A stretch of DNA of 64,000 bases from an uncultured Prevotella sp. Lineage in GTDB: Bacteria > Bacteroidota > Bacteroidia > Bacteroidales > Bacteroidaceae. Every line of letters starts with the position of its first letter. Position 1 is the stretch's first letter. The stretch is from contig ONHQ01000002.1 of NCBI GenBank assembly GCA_900317685.1, positions 1-64,000 on the forward strand, given 5' to 3'. Both the position numbers and the translations under genes were made by a program. Below are positions 61,631 through 64,000 of this stretch, in pieces. The notes below the pieces were generated by a model that ran no database searches, had not been told where the DNA came from, and saw only the letters and a program-made list of their open reading frames with translations.

Positions 61631-63478
61631 TCATTGCTGTCCTTGCTGTCCTTGCTGGAAGTGATCATAAACCAACTGAGCTTTGGACGGTCCGATGGTG
61701 GCGGCAAGTTGCTCAAGTGTTGCTCCCTTGATGTTCTTGACAGACTTAAAGGCCTTGAGCAGAACCTCGGCCGTCTTGCTGCCAATGCCTTTGATGTCGT
61801 CGAGTTCAGAGTGCAGAGCGTGTTTGGAGCGCTTGTCGCGGTGGAAGGTGATGGCGAAGCGGTGCACCTCGTCCTGTATCTGCGTGAGCACACGGAAGAG
61901 CTCAGAGTCAGTCTTCAGGCCAATCACCTGTGGCGGAAAGCCGTAGAGCAGCTCGTTGGTGCGGTGACGGTCATCTTTGGCAAGGCCCGCGATGGGTATC
62001 TGCAGGTGGAGTTCATCCTCCACAACTTCCCTGACGACATCCATCTGGCCCTTTCCGCCATCGGTAATGATGAGGTCGGGCAGGGGTGTGCCTTCCTCTT
62101 TCATGCGACCGTAGCGGCGGCGCACCACCTCCTGCATGGAAGCATAGTCGTCGGGTCCTACGACCGTCTTGATGTTGTATTTGCGGTAGTCTTTCTTCGA
62201 CGGCTTCATGCCTTTGTAGACAATGCAAGCCGCTACGGCATCCGTACCGGAGATGTTGGAGTTGTCGAAGCATTCTATCTGGTAGGGGAGCTTGGGCAGT
62301 TGCAACCGGTCTTGCAGTTCCTTCATCAGTCGTGTCTGTTTCTGTTCGGGGTTGAGCTTGTCGCTCTGCTTCAGACGGTCGAATTTATACTGCTTGCCGT
62401 TCATCTCTGAGAGCTCTAAGAGGTGGTGTTTGTCACCCCGTTGTGGCACGGTGAAGGTAGCATCTTGCAGCGTCCAGTCCATCTCAAAGGGCACGATGAT
62501 CTCCTTAGCCTTGCTTTTGAAGCGCTCACGAATCTCTGGAATGGCTTGCAGTAGCAGGTCTTGATCGGTCTCCTCCAGCTTGCGCTTATACTCATAGGTG
62601 AAGCTTTGGTTGATCGTGCCGTTGGTGACATGGATATAGTTGATAAAGGCATTCTTCTGCTGATCGTCGTCTGTGATGGAGAACACGTCGACATCGTTGA
62701 TTGTGTGGCTGACGACCTCACTCTTGGAAACGAAGTCTTGCAGGAGCATATAGCGCTGCTTGAGACGCTCTGCTTCCTCGAATTTCAGCAGTTTGGCGTT
62801 GGCCATCATGCGCGTATACACCCATTCGCTGAGTGCGCGCGTGTTTCCCTTGAGCACCTCCCGCGCCTGTCGCATGTTCTCCTGGTAGTCCTCGTAGCTC
62901 TGTTTGCCGATGCAGCAACCCTCACAGTTGTGGATATGATATTCCAGACAAGGCTTGTATTTGTGCAGTTCCACGCCCTCCCGGGTGATCGGCTGGCGGC
63001 AGGAACGCGGCTTAAACACCTTTTTGATGAGTTCCAGCACGTTGTACATGGCCGAGATATGGGGAAACGGACCAAAGTAGGTGCCGTAGCGCTTGTTGAT
63101 GTGCCGTGTTTTGAAAATACGAGGAAAGTATTCGTTGGTCATGCAAATGCTGGGATAGGTCTTGCCGTCCTTGAGCAGCACATTGTAGCGTGGATTGTAT
63201 TTCTTGATCAGTGCGTTCTCAAGCAGCAGTGCATCTTCTTCGCTGTTGACGACCGAATAGCTGATGTCTTCTATCTTGCTCACCAGTACCTTGGTCTTAA
63301 AGCGGTCTACTTCTTTATGGAAATAGGTGGAGACACGGCTTTTGAGCTTCTTTGCCTTACCTACATATATAATGACATGATCCTTGTCATAGAACTGATA
63401 GGAGCCAGGCTTCTCGGGCATGTTGAGCACAATGTTCTTGAGTCTTGCCAGTCTCTTGTCGTTTTCTTCTCTTGTCAT
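61631..63478 (-). CDS. uvrC: Excinuclease ABC subunit C
   Basis: Nucleotide-excision-repair nuclease that makes both incisions with UvrB. It is 615 aa. The N-terminal GIY-YIG-type domain has PGSYQFYDKDHVIIYVGKAK at residues ~19-38. A Cys cluster (CLEYHIHNCEGCCIG) sits near residue 180. The UvrB-binding helix follows. The RNase H-like second nuclease domain has ECFDNSNISGTDAVAACIVY and LIITDGGKGQMD, then helix-hairpin-helix repeats (DDIKGIGSKTAEVLLKAF). The Gln-rich end (HFQQGQQGQQ) is slightly odd but in frame. Confidence 0.97.
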   Translation of the reverse strand: MTREENDKRLARLKNIVLNMPEKPGSYQFYDKDHVIIYVGKAKKLKSRVSTYFHKEVDRFKTKVLVSKIEDISYSVVNSEEDALLLENALIKKYNPRYNVLLKDGKTYPSICMTNEYFPRIFKTRHINKRYGTYFGPFPHISAMYNVLELIKKVFKPRSCRQPITREGVELHKYKPCLEYHIHNCEGCCIGKQSYEDYQENMRQAREVLKGNTRALSEWVYTRMMANAKLLKFEEAERLKQRYMLLQDFVSKSEVVSHTINDVDVFSITDDDQQKNAFINYIHVTNGTINQSFTYEYKRKLEETDQDLLLQAIPEIRERFKSKAKEIIVPFEMDWTLQDATFTVPQRGDKHHLLELSEMNGKQYKFDRLKQSDKLNPEQKQTRLMKELQDRLQLPKLPYQIECFDNSNISGTDAVAACIVYKGMKPSKKDYRKYNIKTVVGPDDYASMQEVVRRRYGRMKEEGTPLPDLIITDGGKGQMDVVREVVEDELHLQIPIAGLAKDDRHRTNELLYGFPPQVIGLKTDSELFRVLTQIQDEVHRFAITFHRDKRSKHALHSELDDIKGIGSKTAEVLLKAFKSVKNIKGATLEQLAATIGPSKAQLVYDHFQQGQQGQQ

Positions 63479-63518
63479 AGTCGTCTTTACCTTTATCTAC
63501 TATATATGAGCATGTTGT

Positions 63519-63536
63519 CAGTTTCACGTGAAACGA
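63519..63536. promoter_or_regulatory. parS-like ParB binding site
   Basis: GTTTCACGTGAAAC at 63521-63534 is a perfect 14-bp palindrome identical to the core of the bacterial parS consensus (TGTTNCACGTGAAACA). The outermost base on each side (A, G) differs. It is intergenic, upstream of uvrC. parS sites cluster near replication origins, so this end of the window may be origin-proximal. parA/parB are not in the window. Confidence 0.65.
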
Positions 63537-63670
63537 ATACTATAAGCCTGAGATTCTCGTCTGTGTCTGTTGTGTTGTGAACCATAAACAGCCGTGTAGC
63601 TTCTTGCCTTTTGGGGCAGGGAAGGCACATGGCGCTTCTTTCTGTCGGTTCAATGACGCTATCAGGCTAA

Positions 63671-63702
63671 AAAGCCAAGACCGTTTTGGCGGCCTTGGCT
63701 TT
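63671..63702 (-). terminator. apt terminator
   Basis: On the minus strand AAAGCCAAGGCC pairs with GGTCTTGGCTTT (one mismatch) and TTTTT-rich sequence follows. It lies 17 nt past the apt stop. Confidence 0.8.
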
Positions 63703-63718
63703 GTGATTTGGGAGTCTG

Positions 63719-64000
63719 TCAGAACTGCAGGAGACTCGTGACCTCAATGTCCTTGTCGAAGATGTCGCGTGCGTGCGGAAATTCCGACTGCAATTCTATG
63801 ATGAAGTTGCAATAGATCTTTTTGGGATGAAACTTCTTCACGAGGTCGCAAGCAGCCTTCATGGTGCCACCCGTAGCAAGGAGATCGTCGTGGAGCAGCA
63901 CTATGTCGTCGGGCGTAATAGCGTCTTTGTGGATCTCGATTGTATCGACACCGTATTCTTTGGCATAGCTTTGCTGAATGGTCTCGCAGGGAAGTTTGCC
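63719..64000 (-). CDS. apt: Adenine phosphoribosyltransferase (partial, 5' end beyond window)
   Basis: Converts adenine + PRPP to AMP. Only the C-terminal 93 residues are present; the frame is open through 64000. The visible part begins GKLPCETIQQSYAKEYGVD and includes the PRPP-binding loop VLLHDDLLATGGTMKAACD. It ends DIEVTSLLQF. The family is about 170-180 aa, so roughly half the gene is missing. It is transcribed toward uvrC but terminates before it. Confidence 0.9.
   Translation of the reverse strand, partial: GKLPCETIQQSYAKEYGVDTIEIHKDAITPDDIVLLHDDLLATGGTMKAACDLVKKFHPKKIYCNFIIELQSEFPHARDIFDKDIEVTSLLQF

Noticed and set aside
61245..61634. 129-codon minus-strand frame downstream of uvrC
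   Set aside because: Low-complexity composition, no promoter or ribosome-binding site, and it overlaps the uvrC 3' hairpin.

Overview
The window is a gene-dense, almost entirely housekeeping stretch of a Bacteroidales chromosome, most likely Prevotella-like. The evidence is the repeated TTTG / TAnnTTTG promoter pattern of Bacteroidota, the long IspG with an insertion domain, the NrfH-NrfA-ResB-CcsA order, a DUF6242 lipoprotein beside a DUF6089 barrel, GH3-family and PD-(D/E)XK/AAA proteins, and an N-terminally extended DeoC. I see no prophage, IS element, CRISPR array, tRNA or rRNA, and no broken gene. The gene at the right edge (apt) is cut by the window.

Layout. 1-5142 (minus): L-rhamnose catabolism (AraC regulator, rhaB, rhaA) and gapA. 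5362-11193 (plus): mscL-murQ, then nitrite ammonification nrfH-nrfA with ResB/CcsA cytochrome c maturation; a 49-aa ORF lies opposite between the two. 11597-14898 (minus): guaA, a MurU-like nucleotidyltransferase, upp. 15149-27552 (plus): pckA, a structured small RNA candidate, then an envelope cluster (DUF6242 lipoprotein, DUF6089 barrel, uppS, bamA, three Skp/OmpH paralogues, murI, rbfA, a LolC/E-type permease). 27653-30069 (minus): small membrane protein, PAP2-type lipid enzyme and a translationally coupled NAD epimerase. 30198-47541 (plus): rnr, twin AAA/PD-(D/E)XK genes, cysS, S9 peptidase, unknown ORF, rpoN, divergent PAP2 protein, purE, ispG, aldo/keto reductase. 47936-57679 (minus): DUF3108 protein, Ig-like lipoprotein, GH3 protein, lgt, ychF, polA. 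57770-58747 (plus): polyprenyl synthase. 58834-64000 (minus): deoC, MazG-like, dtd, uvrC, apt.

The most unusual material is non-coding. Five intergenic regions carry degenerate tandem repeats whose period is almost exactly 22 bp; the clearest runs for ten units over 11205-11424. A separate element of about 240 bp occurs twice (36361-36600 and 60930-61171). Its palindromes keep the same spacing to within 2 bp, and one pair of palindromes differs by compensating base changes. A parS-like ParB site lies upstream of uvrC. A promoter-to-terminator unit at 17016-17271 may encode a 6S-like RNA. The twin AAA/nuclease genes are near-identical except for a diverged window between their Walker motifs.

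All positions and comparisons were made by eye. No database search or folding program was run.
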